Shown here piece after piece: positions 11,939-27,479 of a stretch of DNA of 64,000 nucleotides. Both the position numbers and the translations under genes were made by a program. Each line of letters opens with the position of its first letter. Position 1 is the stretch's first letter. The notes below the pieces were generated by a model that worked only from the letters and a program-made list of their open reading frames with translations, was not told where the DNA came from and made no database searches. Origin of the DNA: Rhabditoides inermis. Taxonomy: Eukaryota > Nematoda > Chromadorea > Rhabditida > Rhabditidae. The stretch lies in assembly GCA_963966185.1 (NCBI GenBank), contig CAWZYM010000109.1, positions 803,001-867,000 of the forward strand, read 5' to 3'.

Positions 11939-14070
11939 TACTTTGGTGGCTGCGATCAGTAGGAATTTAGTAAGGGGAGAGAGAAAGAGAGAACGAGAGA
12001 ACGAGAGAACGAGAGAACGAGAGAACGAGAGAACGAGAGAACGAGAAAACGATATAACGATATAACGAGAGAAAAGGAGAAAAAGAGAGGAGGGAAGGAG
12101 GGAAGGAGAGACGGAGAGAACGAGAGAACGAGAGAACGAGAGAACGAGAGAAGGATAGAAAGAGAGAACGAGAGAACGAGAGAACCAGAGAAAGAGAGAA
12201 AGATATAAAAAGAGAACGAGAGAGCTAGAGAACGAGAGAAAGAGAGAAAGGGAGAAGGAGGGAAGGAGGGATGGAGAGAAGAAGAGAAGGATAGAAAGAG
12301 AGAACGAGAGAACTAGAGAACGAAAGAAAGAGAGAAAGAGAGAAAGAGATAAAGAGAGAACGAGAGAAAGCGAGAACGATATAACGAGAGAATTAGAGAA
12401 CGAGAGAAAGAGAGAATGGGAGGAGGAGGGAAGGAGGGAAGGAGAGAAAGAGAGAAAGAGAGAACGAGAAAACGAGAAAACGAGAGAAAGAGAAAACGAG
12501 AGAAAGAGAGAACGATATAACGAGAGAGCTAGAGAACGAGAGAAAGGGAGAAGGAGGGAAGGAGGGATGGAGAGAAGAAGAGAAGGAGAGAAGGAGAGAA
12601 CTAGAGAAAAAAGAGAAAGAGAGAAAGAGAGAAAGAGAGAAAGAGAGAAAGAGAGAAAGAGATAATGAGAGAACGAGAGAAAGAGAAACCGATAGAAAGA
12701 GAAAACGAGTGAAAGAGAGAACGATATAACGAGAGAACTAGAGAACGAGAGAAAGAGAGAAAGTGAGAAGGCGGGAAGGAGGGAAGGAAAGAAGGAGAGA
12801 ACGAGACAACGAGAGAACGAGACAACGAGACAACGAGACAACGAGAGAACGAGAGAACGAGAAAACGAGAGCACGAGAGAACGAGAGAAAGAGAGAACGA
12901 TATAACGATATAACGAGAGAAATAGAGAACGAGACAACGAGAGAACGAGACAACGAGACAACGAGACAACGAGAGAACGAGAGAACGAGAAAACGAGAGC
13001 ACGAGAGAACGAGAGAACGAGAGAAAGAGAGAACGATATAACGATATAACGAGAGAAATAGAGAACGAGAGAAAGAGAGAAAGAGAGAAGGAGAGAAGGA
13101 GGGAAGAAGAGAAGGAGAGACGGAGAGAACGAGAGAACGAGAGAACGAGAGAACGAGAGAAGGATAGAAAGAGAGAACGAGATAAAGAGAGAACGAGAGA
13201 ACGAGAGAACGAGAAAACGAGAGAAAGAGAGAACGAAAGAAAGAGAGAACGAGAGAACTAGAGAACGAGAGAACGAGAGAAAGAGAGAAGGAGGGTGGTA
13301 GGAGGGAAGGAGGGAAGAAGAGAAGGAGAGACGGAGAGACGGAGAAAACGAGAGAACGAGAGAACGAGAAACGAGAGAACGAGAGAACGAGAGAAAGAGA
13401 GAAAGAGAGAAAGAGAGAAAGAGAGAACGAGAGAAAGAGAGAACTGGAGAACTAGAGAAAAAGAGAAAGGGAGAAGGAGGGAAGGAGGGAAGGAGAGAAG
13501 AAGAGAAGGAGACACGCGAGAACGAGAGAACGAGAGAACGAGAGAACGAGAGAACGAGAGAAAGAGAAAACGAAATAACGAGAGAACTAGATAACGAGGG
13601 AACGAGAGAACGAGAGAAAGGGAGAAAGGGAGAAGGGGGGAAGGAGGGAAGGAGAGAAGGAGAGACGGAGAGACGGAGAGAACGAGAGAACGAGAGAACG
13701 AGAGAAAGAGAGAACGAGAGAAAGAGAGAAAAGAGAGAAAAGAGAGAACGAGAGAAAGAGAGAAAAGAGAGAAAGAGAGAACGAGAGAACGAGAGAACGA
13801 GAGAACTAGAGAACGAGAGAAAGAGAGAAAGGGATAACGAGAGAACGAGAGAAAGAGAGAACGAGAGAAAGAGAGAACGAGAGAAAGTGAGAAGGAAAGA
13901 AGGAGGGAAGGAAGGAAGGAGGGAAGGAGAGGAGGAGAGGAGGAGAGAAGGGGAGAAGGAGAGAAGGAGGGAAGGAATGGGAGGAGAGAAGGAGGAAAGG
14001 AGAGGAGGAGAGAAGGAAAGAAGGAGAGAAGGAGGGAAGGAATGGAAGGAGAGAACGAGAGAACGAGAAA
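11939..14070. repeat. 2.1-kb GA-rich minisatellite
   Basis: Built mostly from GAGAGAAC/GAGAGAAA octamers with GGAGGGAA blocks, all purine-rich on plus. An open frame of over 700 codons runs on minus (SFSLSLVLSFSR-type peptide) but is only repeat translation. A short version of the same tract next to a related inverted repeat occurs at 52.98-53.13 kb in the other orientation. Confidence 0.9.
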
Positions 14071-14139
14071 ATATCGAATAAATTTGAAATGAAATTGATG
14101 AAATAATGAGAGAAGAACATGTTACATGTATGAAGACGA

Positions 14140-14672
14140 GAGAGAAAATTTCTATGAAATTCAACAAAAGGACATATATTATCTTTTAAAAGTACTTCCG
14201 TAAAAAGTGTTGTTTGTGTTAACCTGATTCAAGAAAAGCGCATGCATATATTATTAATTTTCGAAAAATCAAATCGTAAACACCTGAACATGAAAACTAA
14301 CACAAACTTGCTCTTTCAAAACGTTGAATAATTTTTGAATAATTAATGTTGAATAATTCCATGTTTTATTTTTTTGACATTTTTATACCTGAAACATTGA
14401 GTCAAACAACATCACGAATAACATTTTATTTTACTGATAAACCATAAATAATAAACCGCAAAAAACACTAAATAAACAAAACAATCGTATTATTCTGAAT
14501 GTTACGTGTAACTATTCTATATTCGTTTGAAAGAGCAAGTTTGTGTTAGTTTTCATGTTCAGGTGTTTACGATTTGATTTTTCGAAAATTAATAATATAT
14601 GCATGCGCTTTTCTTGAATCAGGTTAACACAAACAACACTTTTTACGGAAGTACTTTTAAAAGATAATAGAA
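14140..14672. mobile_element. Long inverted repeat (foldback/MITE-like element)
   Basis: About 150-bp arms, 14173-14318 and 14522-14669, are almost perfect reverse complements and enclose an AT-rich centre of about 200 bases. The outer flank (AAAATTTCTATGAAATTCAA then CAAAAGGACATAT) matches the reverse complement of 52905-52945, where a second inverted repeat lies, so the two belong to one family. No transposase is visible; it would need to act in trans. Confidence 0.8.
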
Positions 14673-14688
14673 TGATAGTGATAGTGAT

Positions 14689-15684
14689 TCAACTAGTAAT
14701 ACCTTGATTGGCGCATTCTTCTCTTCCTTGGAGCGCAGCTCGATCGCCTCGCGAATGCGGGAGCGTCCCTGGTGCGTCTTGGTCTCGTGCTTGACAGCAA
14801 TGATCAGCGGCCCGGCCACTCGGAGCAGTTCGATGCGGGAGGCGTCGCCGGCTCCTGTCCATCCCACCTCATCCGAGTATCTTGTCCATCAGCGCAGAGT
14901 CGAGTCCGGGCTGGAAACGATCGGCGCGCATCCTCCGACTCCGACACCTGCCTGGCAGTGCGCACCGCGTGCGGTGAGTACGCCTTCAAAGTGGGTGGCT
15001 GCGCTTGCTGCGAGTGCGCCGTGCGCAACTGGGCCACATCCCTCCGTGCTTCCGGAGAAGGCGGCATATCCGACTTGAGTGAACGCTCCACACCAGTGTG
15101 CATCTTCCAATCGGCCGTGGGCAGCTGACGAGAAGAGGTGGACGCACTCGTGTGAGCAGTGTTCATCTGAAGTATGATATAAGTCATGGAAAAATATGAC
15201 TGTATACGCACCGTCTGGAGACTAATCTTGCGAAGAGTGGTGATGGAGCTGGCAGTGTGCTTAGGCTCGCGCGAGCCGCTGCGGTGTACAGAGAGCTCTC
15301 CTCCGCTCGGCGCATCACAAGCCGAACACGGTCGGCTGAGACATCTGTTCTGTAACATATACGGTAATCTACAGTAACCCCGTGTAGTGACTCACATCGG
15401 TGAACAGCGTGGACGGGAGCACGGAGATGTCCGGATCGATCAGCACATCCCAACTAGTAATACCTTGATTGGCGCATTCTTCTCTTCCTTGGAGCGCTGC
15501 TCGATCGCCTCGCGAATGCGGGAGCGTCCCTGGTGCGTCTTGGTCTCGTGCTTGACAGCAATGATCAGCGGCCCGGCCACTCGGAGCAGTTCGATGCAGG
15601 AGGCGTCGCCGGCTCCTGTCCATCCCACCTCATCCGAGTATCTTGTCCATCAGCGCAGAGTCGAGTCCGGGCTGGAAACGATCG
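14689..15684. repeat. Direct duplication of a ~228-bp exon segment
   Basis: 14689-14916 and 15451-15684 are nearly identical (for example CTCGATCG versus GCTCGATCG region changes only). Both start at AACTAGTAATACCTTGATTG and diverge after GGAAACGATCG. The copy at 15.45 kb joins directly to GGGATGTGCTG without an intron acceptor, which suggests that junction is the rearranged one. Confidence 0.8.
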
Positions 15685-16039
15685 ATACTCAATCGATAAC
15701 TGAATAGCGACACGCACCTTGATGGTGGAAGTCATGACCATCTGGATGACATTGTCTCCGATTCTAAGTACCTGTATGCTTGGTACTGTCGCCCACGGGA
15801 ACGAACTCGCGAGTCGCACGCTTGCCGCGCCCTCGTGGCACCAAACCGATTGAAGGACTGTAACGTATACGGTAGGTTACAGTAATCATGAATACTGTGC
15901 ATAGTTCTAGATGATAAACGCACTTCTGGACAACAGAACGATCGAGAACGGCCTCCGTGCGGTCGAAGACGGCGTCGTCGTCGAAAGAACGAAAGAAAAT
16001 GACATGGTTTCGGTAGCCGCATCGACTCGAAACAGACAT
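14701..16039 (-). CDS. Unrecognised multi-exon gene with a duplicated exon
   Basis: Likely start MSVSSRCGYRNHVIFFRSF at 16039, first exon to a GTGCGT donor near 15930. Later exons encode GLVPRGRGKRATREFVP (about 15857), LRIGDNVIQMVMTSTIK (about 15770), WDVLIDPDISVLPSTLFTD (about 15450-15395), HTASSITTLRKISLQT (about 15354-15210) and a Ser/Thr/Pro-rich segment ending SPHAVRTARQ (15168-14954). An exon beginning PGLDSALMDKILG and continuing, one frame over, with IELLRVAGPLIIAVKHET occurs twice (15684-15470 and 14916-14701), with a TGA between its two frames in both copies. This means either a misread splice or a broken gene. Function unknown. Confidence 0.35.
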
Positions 16040-16079
16040 TTCAATGCTACGCCCCGCCCACAATGCGTGCCCGCTGAGA

Positions 16080-16601
16080 GAGTGCGTCAATGGCGGTTGT
16101 GCGCATTCGCGGCTCTCCTCTACAGTATACTGGGTACAATCTACAGTACCTCACGTGTGATCCGCATTCTCTTTCCTTCAGTAGTCGTACCTTGAATATT
16201 ATGAGAGTTTACGTCGATAGCGGTTACACGCGATGAGGAGCGTATGTAGGAAAGACGATTTGAGAGAAAACTATATAAAATGATACATATTTATCTAACG
16301 TAGTACGCGGATAATGCGAGTTAAAAGAATGTGACACGGAAGAAAAAAACACGGAAGAACCGGAAACACAACAATATAATCGACAAAAAAATGAGTGGGA
16401 GGAGGGGGAAGGGGGGGGGGACTGTGTGGGTTTGAGCAGGAAGAGAGAAATAGAGAGTGCCAGCTAGCCATAAGTATAACATATGTGAAAGCAATGAGTC
16501 CTGCATTTCCTGCAACATATTTCCATGAAAAACAATCGACCAGAGGTGGAGAGGGAGAGAGGTGTAAATCAACTATTTCAATCAACTATTTCCACACTCA
16601 C
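16080..16601. other. Intergenic stretch
   Basis: No exon supported. Contains a G run (16405-16425) and AT-rich sequence; two divergent-to-tail gene ends flank it. Confidence 0.4.
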
Positions 16602-17365
16602 TCAAGCGTAGTTTTTGACTATGTCATTAACACGGCTCATCAACGAGTGAACTTTCTGAACAGTTCCAAAGTCGATGTTCATCTCCTACAATGGTCTCTT
16701 ACAAAAAAGAAAGTAAATTCAAAAACCTACATCAATCGCGCACATCAGCACACCGAAGATTCCGTTTATAAACTGTGTCGCTGTCATGTGTGGGAGTGTT
16801 ACCTCTTTACAAGCCTAAGTTTGAAGAACAATTTGCAGAAGCGCGACGTTCCGTCACACATACCAGCTGTGCCCTCGAGATGTCGACTTCGACTTTGCTC
16901 TTGTTTAAAAAATCCATCAAGTACAGGTACCACACCACTCCTCCGGAAACGTTTTCCTTGCTTCTGATTAAAACAGTACAGTCCTCTGTCCGACGAATTA
17001 GTTGGCTCAAGTCTGAACATTCCACTCAGAGAGTAGATGGTATGTTTCTAATTGTCAGCTCACACTGTAAGGCTTTTACTTCATTCCACATGTGTGGAAG
17101 CTCACATTCTTGGAGGATGAACAGAGTGGCGGTAATCGTCGTGACAGTATCTTTTCTGTAATGCTTAATGTGAAACAGTTGTTAAGTTATTATACAAACC
17201 TACGATAAATGAGTTCACATGATTTCCATATGGTGCATTCTTCTATGTACTGGAAGGTGATGTCAATGTAATCTCCATTATTGTTGTAAAGTCGAGATGT
17301 CGAGGACGATATATAGTGTAAAAGGTCTTAAAAGGAAGATTGGACAAGTGACGTTCTGATTTCGA

Positions 17366-17397
<32 letters not shown>

Positions 17398-18327
17398 ATA
17401 TACCTCCATAACAGTCAATAATCATGTTTATTTCACTTTCGATCACATATTCCATGAATCTGTAGCCACTTATAGTTGAATCATTAACTGTATGCCTGTA
17501 ATAGATAAACAGTTGTTCATGAATACGTTTTTGTGCATCACAATATATGGCTGGGAAACGAATGACGACTGAATACAGAACTTCTGAAAATATAAACATC
17601 ACAAGTTCTCTCAAAAAGGAGTTCTGATAATGAACAGTTTTCAAGTATCAAGTATCAAGTTACATGTTTCTCACATTCCCATGATGGAGTTGTCGACTCT
17701 AAACCAGTTGATGATGTCTTCTGGCGTCTAAAGCTTCGTAAGTGTGGACCAACACAATTACGCGAATGGTTCACCTTTGGCGAATCCGAAGTGAAAATTG
17801 AGTTGAGCAAAAAGTGGAAGGCGTTTGGGTTTGTGATCTTAATGAATAATGCAACACTACATACCCGATAATGAAGTTCGGAAAAATGATTCACGCACTC
17901 GAGGAGCCATGCATCGCTCCGCTTCAGATTCTTCCTAAAACGACATCTGTACAATAAGGTGCACTCTGTACAATAAGGTGCACCGATAATAAACATTTCC
18001 TTTCAATAACAGCAAAAATATATTTTGCACATAAAGTTGTTATCCCACCTTGTAAAACATATCACACAAAAAGTTGTATTGTTCAGTGATCATGACCTGT
18101 AAAGTTTCAAAAGTCTATAAAACATGATTTCATCACCTACCACGATTGAACGGCACAAGCTTGTATGGAGATGCAAAATGGACAGAAAAACGCAAATCTA
18201 GGTAAATTTTAAATATCGACTTGATCACAACATTAATTAAACGTTCGTTAACCTCTGATGGGGTGTCCGGAATCCTCAAACAGAATCCAACACACAGTAC
18301 TCGCCATATGCTCTCCTCGAAGTTCAT
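16602..18327 (-). CDS. Unrecognised AT-rich multi-exon gene(s)
   Basis: Start MNFEESIWRVLCVGF at 18327 with a GTAGGT donor near 18138. Further minus exons encode VMITEQYNFLCDMFYK (near 18095), KNLKRSDAWLLECVNHFSE (near 17930), ITNPNAFHFLLNSIFTSD (near 17840), TPEDIINWFRVDNSIMG (near 17725), EVLYSVVIRFPAIYCDAQ to SEINMIIDCYG (17590-17405), RHLSNLPFKTFYTIYRP (near 17310), VSGGVVWYLYLMDFLNKS (near 16950), FINGIFGVLMCAID (16772-16731) and VQKVHSLMSRVNDIVKNYA ending in a stop at 16602. Some joins are out of phase, so two genes or missed exons are possible. It is mostly helical in look, with no clear transmembrane segment. Base composition is more AT-rich than in the neighbouring genes. Confidence 0.4.
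17369..17402. repeat. AT microsatellite
   Basis: (TA)n tract in an intron of the AT-rich gene. Confidence 0.9.
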
Positions 18328-18884
18328 ATCACTTGTCTAATTACGATTAGCTAACATGAATTCAACGGTTTGCCGATAGTATGATTATCGTTTCAGTTAA
18401 GTTGATACCGAAGTGTGAAAACATATCGAAAACAATGTATTTTTGTTAACTAAACCAAGTCGAACTCAAGTGGCTGTTTAGTTAGTTCCTACTGATGATA
18501 TGATTTTGCGTCAAATTTACAAATATTTTCTGCAAGAATAATTGAATGACCACCGCGTCGCACTTATAACGCGCAATTGCGGCAAAGCTCGCATTTCCTT
18601 ATTATCAAAATGTTTTGTTCACGAACTGATGCAACAGTCTACACGATTGCAAATGCTGTCCGCGCCTAATTTTCAATCGATTCCCATTTGAGCATTGCAA
18701 ATGCGGCACGAGCCGGATTTGCAGTGACGTCGCTTGTTAATAGAAATGACATATATGTCGAAGTTTATTATAAATTCATATACGTAAATGCTTCACAAAT
18801 TTTGAGTTTTCCGACATAAAAATGTAACGACAAATAAGGCCATATCTTGCAATAGAGTCTCATTTTCAAACAAAATAGACGTTT

Positions 18885-18993
18885 TGGACAAAAGGAAAAC
18901 TGGAAAATCCAACTGGAAATTCCAGTTTTCCAGTGGAAAAATGGACTTTCTAGCTGGAAACTGGATTTTCCAGGTGGAAAATGGATTTTCCAG
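18885..18993. repeat. Cluster of self-complementary GGAAAA/TTTTCC motifs
   Basis: About ten alternating CTGGAAAA and TTTTCCAG units in 110 bases make a locally palindromic cluster. It lies downstream of the membrane protein exons and may be part of an intron. Confidence 0.6.
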
Positions 18994-19056
18994 TAACGTG
19001 TTAGGACAGGATAAGTAGGACAGGATCCACAAACCTACTGACTGTGAACAACTCAC

Positions 19057-20306
19057 CGTCCAAATGACAATGACCGAAAGAAAAAATATTGCGATGCAAA
19101 AAGTCGTCGTCATAATGCACTGCATTCCCCTGTAATGTTGTTTGTTGAAACGTATTATTAATGCATGAATAACAACTAAATCTGTATACTTATAGAGATG
19201 ATTATTTGAAAAAGTGAATTTAACAGAACTTACTTTCCATTTATCCAATGAACGAAGAATGGCCCAATACTCTGAACTTTCGTGAACAAGAACAAATTCA
19301 AAAATATTTACCTGTTTGCAATACACAACTACGAGGCCATACAAAACCTTCATTGTCGCTACCATCAAACAAAGCAGACCCAATTCATATATATTCTGTA
19401 ATATTGTTTTTAAATTATCGTTCTATAAACCGTATTGTTTTTTGTAAAATCAATTAAACATGCCGCAAACTGCATTAGACAAGCACTAACAAGAAAACGG
19501 GCGTGAAACTACGTTCACCGAATTTAGATAATCTTGTCAGTCAAACTGAATTCAATCAATTAATTCAATCAAACTCAACGTTGATACGAACTGCCAGACA
19601 CAAACTGACCTGCGCCTTCAGCGGGGAGCGAAGAGTGGAGTTGTGTTGCATCTGCGCCGTAGTGTTTGCACTCGGCGAAAGTGTCAGATTGTCGGCGAAC
19701 ATCTGATAGTCATTACACACAAGATCCGCTTGTTTTGTAGTGCACCTGGTAGAGCGCTCCTGCCGCGAAGAGCAGTCCCACAACCACCGAAATCCAGACC
19801 ACACTGAACACCGTCCGAATCCTGGATTCATGGCGGAGCTCTCTCTCTCTCTCTCCTCTCTCTCCTCTCTCTTTTCTCTCTCTCCTCTCTCTCTTCCCTC
19901 TCTCTCTCTCTCCTCTCTCTCCTCTCTCTCATCTCTCTCATCTCTCTCCTCTCTCTCCTCTCTCTCCTCTCTCCTCTCTCTCCTCTCTCTCCTCTCTCTC
20001 CCCTCTCTCTCCTCTCTCTCCTCTCTCCTGTCTCTCCTCTCTCTCCTGTTTCTCCTCTCTCTCTCCTCTCTCTCCTCTCTCTCCTCTCTCTTCTCTCTCC
20101 TCTCTATCCTCTCTATCCCCTCTCTCTCCCCTCTCTCTTCTCTCTCTCTTCTCTCTCTTCTCTTTCTCTCTCTCCTCTCTCTCTCCTCTCTCTCCCCTCT
20201 CTCTCCTCTCTCTCTCCTCTCTCTCTCCTCTCTCTCTCCTGTCTCTCCTGTCTCTCCTGTCTCTCCTCCGCGTTTCGGGATTGTTCCGACCCGGATCGGA
20301 GTCTGT
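19057..20306 (-). CDS. Multi-pass membrane protein (partial)
   Basis: Minus exons in compatible phase: TDSDPGRNNPETRR after a TTTTCAG acceptor (20306); then, beyond a CT-repeat intron, an exon near 19845-19746 with RIRTVFSVVWISVVVGLLFA (membrane segment 1); MFADNLTLSPSANTTAQMQ (19698-19608), with three N-glycosylation sequons; an exon near 19400-19311 with GLLCLMVATMKVLYGLVVVY (segment 2); SIGPFFVHWING (near 19270-19235); and a 19132-19057 exon with MTTTFCIAIFFLSVIVIWT (segment 3). All joins except the first are phase 0 or matching. The first segment resembles the start of DEG/ENaC channels, but the spacing to the next segment does not fit. N- and C-termini were not found. Confidence 0.45.
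19838..20265. repeat. CTCTCTCCT repeat
   Basis: 430 bases of TCTCTCC-type repeat inside the membrane protein's intron. The RE/SL-type open frames over it are artefacts. No clear donor site for the upstream exon is visible next to it. Confidence 0.9.
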
Positions 20307-20918
20307 CTGAAAAGGATATATAGTTTTAGTATATAAGTTTTTATTGATACCATTTCTTGAGTACCACTTTTTAAGACCGATAAGGGTTAGTTCTTGTGGC
20401 ATGCCCCATACCAAGCCCTAGTCAAATTAAAAATTTCGAAAAGCACCGAAAGTGTCTTAATTAAGCACCTTGAGTTTACATGCATTCTCGTGCGCGATCT
20501 CATCAAACAGTTTTAAATATGGATGATTACGTGTTTTTCAAGCTGCACATGCTGCTGACAACTATTGATTTGATATATCGATCACTCCACCCAAATAATT
20601 CATGAATCATGGCTGATAGCGAGAACAAGAAAACAAACCCACCTCCATATCCATATCGATGAGGCCGACCCTACACGGACGAACGGGGGTGAACGAATGA
20701 CGCGATAATGATTTTAGTGGCATTTCTTGATGAGATCAGTTGTGACTAGCATGCAAAACAAAACACTGAGGACGGAAAGTTTAAACGCATTTTTATAAAC
20801 CGTTCATGAATACTATACAAATATTTTGCTGAAGAAGCATAAAAGGACGGATACACAAATGTACTTGCTTCGAGGTTTGAGCAAACTAAACTAGTAATTA
20901 CGTGCGCTCCGGTACTTG

Positions 20919-24684
<3,766 letters not shown>

Positions 24685-24795
24685 TGAATTCTTATCAAAA
24701 AGAAATGATGAAATTCATTTAAAAGTTTGCCACGCGTCTGAAATGGAGAGCGAGTGTGGAGAAGTGGAAAGAACAGGGGAGCATTACGAAGTCTT

Positions 24796-25508
24796 TTATC
24801 GAGATTCGAGAAAGATCACTTCTCGTACTCCAAAAGTGCATTTGCGTTGTTTGCACTTCAGTCTGACGCTCTTGAGGTTCTCGAGTACTCCTTTAATGTC
24901 GACGACGTGTTGCTCTTCCGAGTTGCTCACCGGCAGCAGGTCGTCCAAGTATGCGAACACCTTCGCGTTGATCTCTCGCTGGAGTTTTCGGACGATCCTG
25001 GTGAATGTTGCTCCCGCTGCGGATAGTCGCATGACCGTCCCCGTTTGGCGTTCGTTCAGTAGAAGCGTGCCTTCACTACAGCCGTTGTCTTCTCGACGCC
25101 CATGTACGCCACTTTGCCGGCTCTTTCGTGAAACCAGAGTACGATTTGTGGTATGATCGTCGACTTCTGCGGAATGATGATCTGGGGTGTCTGTCCGACG
25201 GTGGTTGATTTGCGGTACAACAGGTGGTTGTGAGTTTCGTAGCGTGCGCGTGTTTTTTCGTTCGCGGAGCCGTCGTCGAGTGTCGCAATCGCCTTGGTTA
25301 TCCAGCCGTGTTTCTATTGTTCCTTGCGCACTTCTCCAGGAGAAACCGGAGATTTTTCCCCTTCTTGGATGGCGGATACGAAGCTGCTGGGATTCGGGTA
25401 TTTTTGCTCGCCCTTCAGGTATCGAGACAGCGTGTCGCACACGACGTTCTCTGAGCCCTTGCGGTAGACTATGTCCAGGTCATGGAGAGTAGATACATAC
25501 TTGGACAC
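24796..25508 (-). mobile_element. Ty3/gypsy-type polymerase fragments, rearranged
   Basis: 24796-25060 (minus) encodes reverse transcriptase palm sequence with AKVFAYLDDLLPVSNSEEQ, carrying the YLDD catalytic motif, and ESVRLKCKQRKCTF-like residues after it. 25314-25508 encodes HDLDIVYRKGSENVVCDTLS, the end of the RNase H region in the same element class. On minus the RNase H piece comes before the reverse transcriptase piece, the reverse of the normal order, and the frames between are broken. It is a dead, scrambled copy. Confidence 0.75.
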
Positions 25509-25509
25509 A

Positions 25510-25760
25510 GTCGAACCCCTTCAACCTTGCCACTGGACTTCGCCAAGAAGACGACGACGCGGCAAGATCGCCGAGGACGGTGACACAGCAAGGAGGGCGA
25601 GCCGTAACCGACGACAAGCACAAAACCCCCTGTCTTCCACAAGCCCCGCCCTCCTCGGGAGACCGCTATAAAAGCGGGCGCCCGGGGAGGAACGGGGCCT
25701 CTCCATCGATGAGATAAACTTTGTGCCACATTATCTGTTCTCATCTCCTATGGAAGGGAA
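25510..25760 (+). mobile_element. Probable solo LTR or LTR fragment with promoter
   Basis: GC-rich segment with CCGCTATAAAAGCGGGCG (TATA box at 25666) followed about 30 bases on by GGGGCCTCTCCATCG and then GAGATAAACTTTGTGCC. This layout fits a retroelement LTR promoter and R region. LTR ends were not defined. Confidence 0.4.
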
Positions 25761-25789
25761 GGGGTGGTAAACTCTGAACTGATCACTCC

Positions 25790-26100
25790 AGCGCGCACAC
25801 TCGCATTGATTGCGGGGTTGCCGGTGGTATCTACCTGGAGTCCCAGGTCACGCACGCGCTCGCAGTGAGAGAGTGGACTGCCGTCCAGTGAGTATGCGTG
25901 CTGCGGGTTGCCTCTACCAAGGTGCACTTTGATTCTGATAGTACGAGCTGCAATTGCGTCGAATACGAATGCAAGTGATCGATGGCTGAATGGAGCGCGG
26001 CGTGAGCAGCAGAAGCATTGGCAGCAGTGCATGAGATGTACACCATTATATCATAATAATAACTTATTGCAGAAATACTGCGTCGCACATAAAAACAAGC
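25790..26100 (-). mobile_element. Non-LTR retrotransposon fragment, reverse transcriptase end
   Basis: Minus frame reads a degraded active-site region (YYYDIMVYISC in place of an ADD motif), QLQLVLSESKCT, then GRGNPQHAYSLDGSPLSHC, ERVRDLGLQVD and INASVRA. This is the palm-to-thumb region of CR1/Jockey-type LINE polymerases. It is cut off after SVRA. Confidence 0.75.
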
Positions 26101-26595
26101 ATCGATGAAAAAGCATGAAACAAATAAAAATCATGAGAGAAATAGCCGCATTGTTGAGAAAATGACCGCAATGCCAATGTAGTGACAACCAGACAACCAA
26201 GTTGAATCACCGTATATACGTTCATAGCTCGTTGAATATACGCCATCCCGTCCGATCTGGCAAGTCAAGCAACGATGCGCACGGTTAGTACTTGGATCGG
26301 AGACGGCTTGCGAATCCCGGGTAACGTAGGCTTTTGCGCGGCGGTAGCGCAGTGGATGTGTGCGCGGCTATTAATCGAAAAGTCGCTGGTTGGTTGGCGA
26401 CCACCCTGACACGCCACCGTGGATTCTCATTACTGGTTTTCTAGAACCATCACATCTAGTACTCTACTGCAGTCCCTCCATTGTCATTGTTCACAGGCAT
26501 TTTCATGTGTGAAACATGGTGTAATAAATCGTGGTGTAATAAATTTATTTTTATTTATACGGTGATGCCGTATGTGCATGAAATCCGCATGAAAC

Positions 26596-26636
<41 letters not shown>

Positions 26637-27440
26637 TTGGGCTAAGTAATCCGACACAGAAGTGCAGTTAGTCTAGATCAGAATACATCGGAATGATACC
26701 TGCCCCCGATCTGTGGCATGGAGGAGTGCCAGTGCGGGGGAGCAGCCGCGGCACAATAAGAAACATGTGCAAGAGAGCAGGTACAAACTTCAGCATTATC
26801 ACCTTTCATTCTACCCAAACGAGCCAAATCAACTACTGTATAAAACGATGGAACAGCAACTGCCAATGAGAGATACCACAAGTACAGTGTCATAAGCTTC
26901 AGAGCAATGAGAGGGCATGTGTGAAGAGTATAACACTAAAATTAATCACGAAATTATAGCAAGATCAATTATTGTCGCACGTGCTTACTGGGGGTCAGAG
27001 ATTGGTGGTAGATCAGTCCGGTAGATCGGTTCGGGCACTCTCGGCTTGCATCGATCGATCGGCGGCGGCAGACAGTGAGAGGAAACGAGCGGGCGACGGC
27101 ACAGTGCGATCGGGTGCGGCGAAATCCAGGGGCAGCCTGTGTTATTCCGTGAATGTATCTTCCCCGTGCATGTACTATCTCGTGCTTGTAATGTATCTTC
27201 CCCGTGCATGTGTTATCCGGTGCTTGTACATGTTTGCTGTGTTAATTGCTGTTGCACCTGTCACAACTGTGTCTTAGCTCGCAAGTTGAGTGTATGTGTA
27301 AGATCGATTCGTGTGAGTGCCCTACAGAACCTCTAGTGAGAGAGTCGAAAGACGCGTGGATGTGGTTTTGTGAGTGCGAGAATGAAATGAGCGGTTCTGA
27401 GTGCGTAGGAATTATGCCTAAAGCGTGGACCTCGTTGCTT
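26101..27440. other. Region without a recognised gene
   Basis: Holds a tRNA-like A box (GGTAGCGCAGTGGATGTG, 26344) with a weak B box, a GA microsatellite (26600-26632) and a two-copy ~50-bp repeat containing AATGTATCTTCCCCGTGCAT (27153 and 27198). No exon could be supported. Confidence 0.5.
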
Positions 27441-27479
27441 TGATATGAAGTGAGAGTGTGCCATTTTGCCCGCGGCAAG

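Noticed and set aside
11855..14167. A 770-codon minus-strand frame
   Set aside because: Low-complexity S/L/F/R peptide from the GA minisatellite; no splice or conserved domain.
16807..17025. Immunoglobulin-like FRLEPTNSSDRGLYC
   Set aside because: It looks like an Ig F-strand, but the other frame (SGGVVWYLYLMDFL) joins in phase to the following exons to a stop, while the Ig frame does not.
24796..25508. Intact Ty3/gypsy polymerase
   Set aside because: RNase H and reverse transcriptase pieces are in the wrong order and in broken frames.
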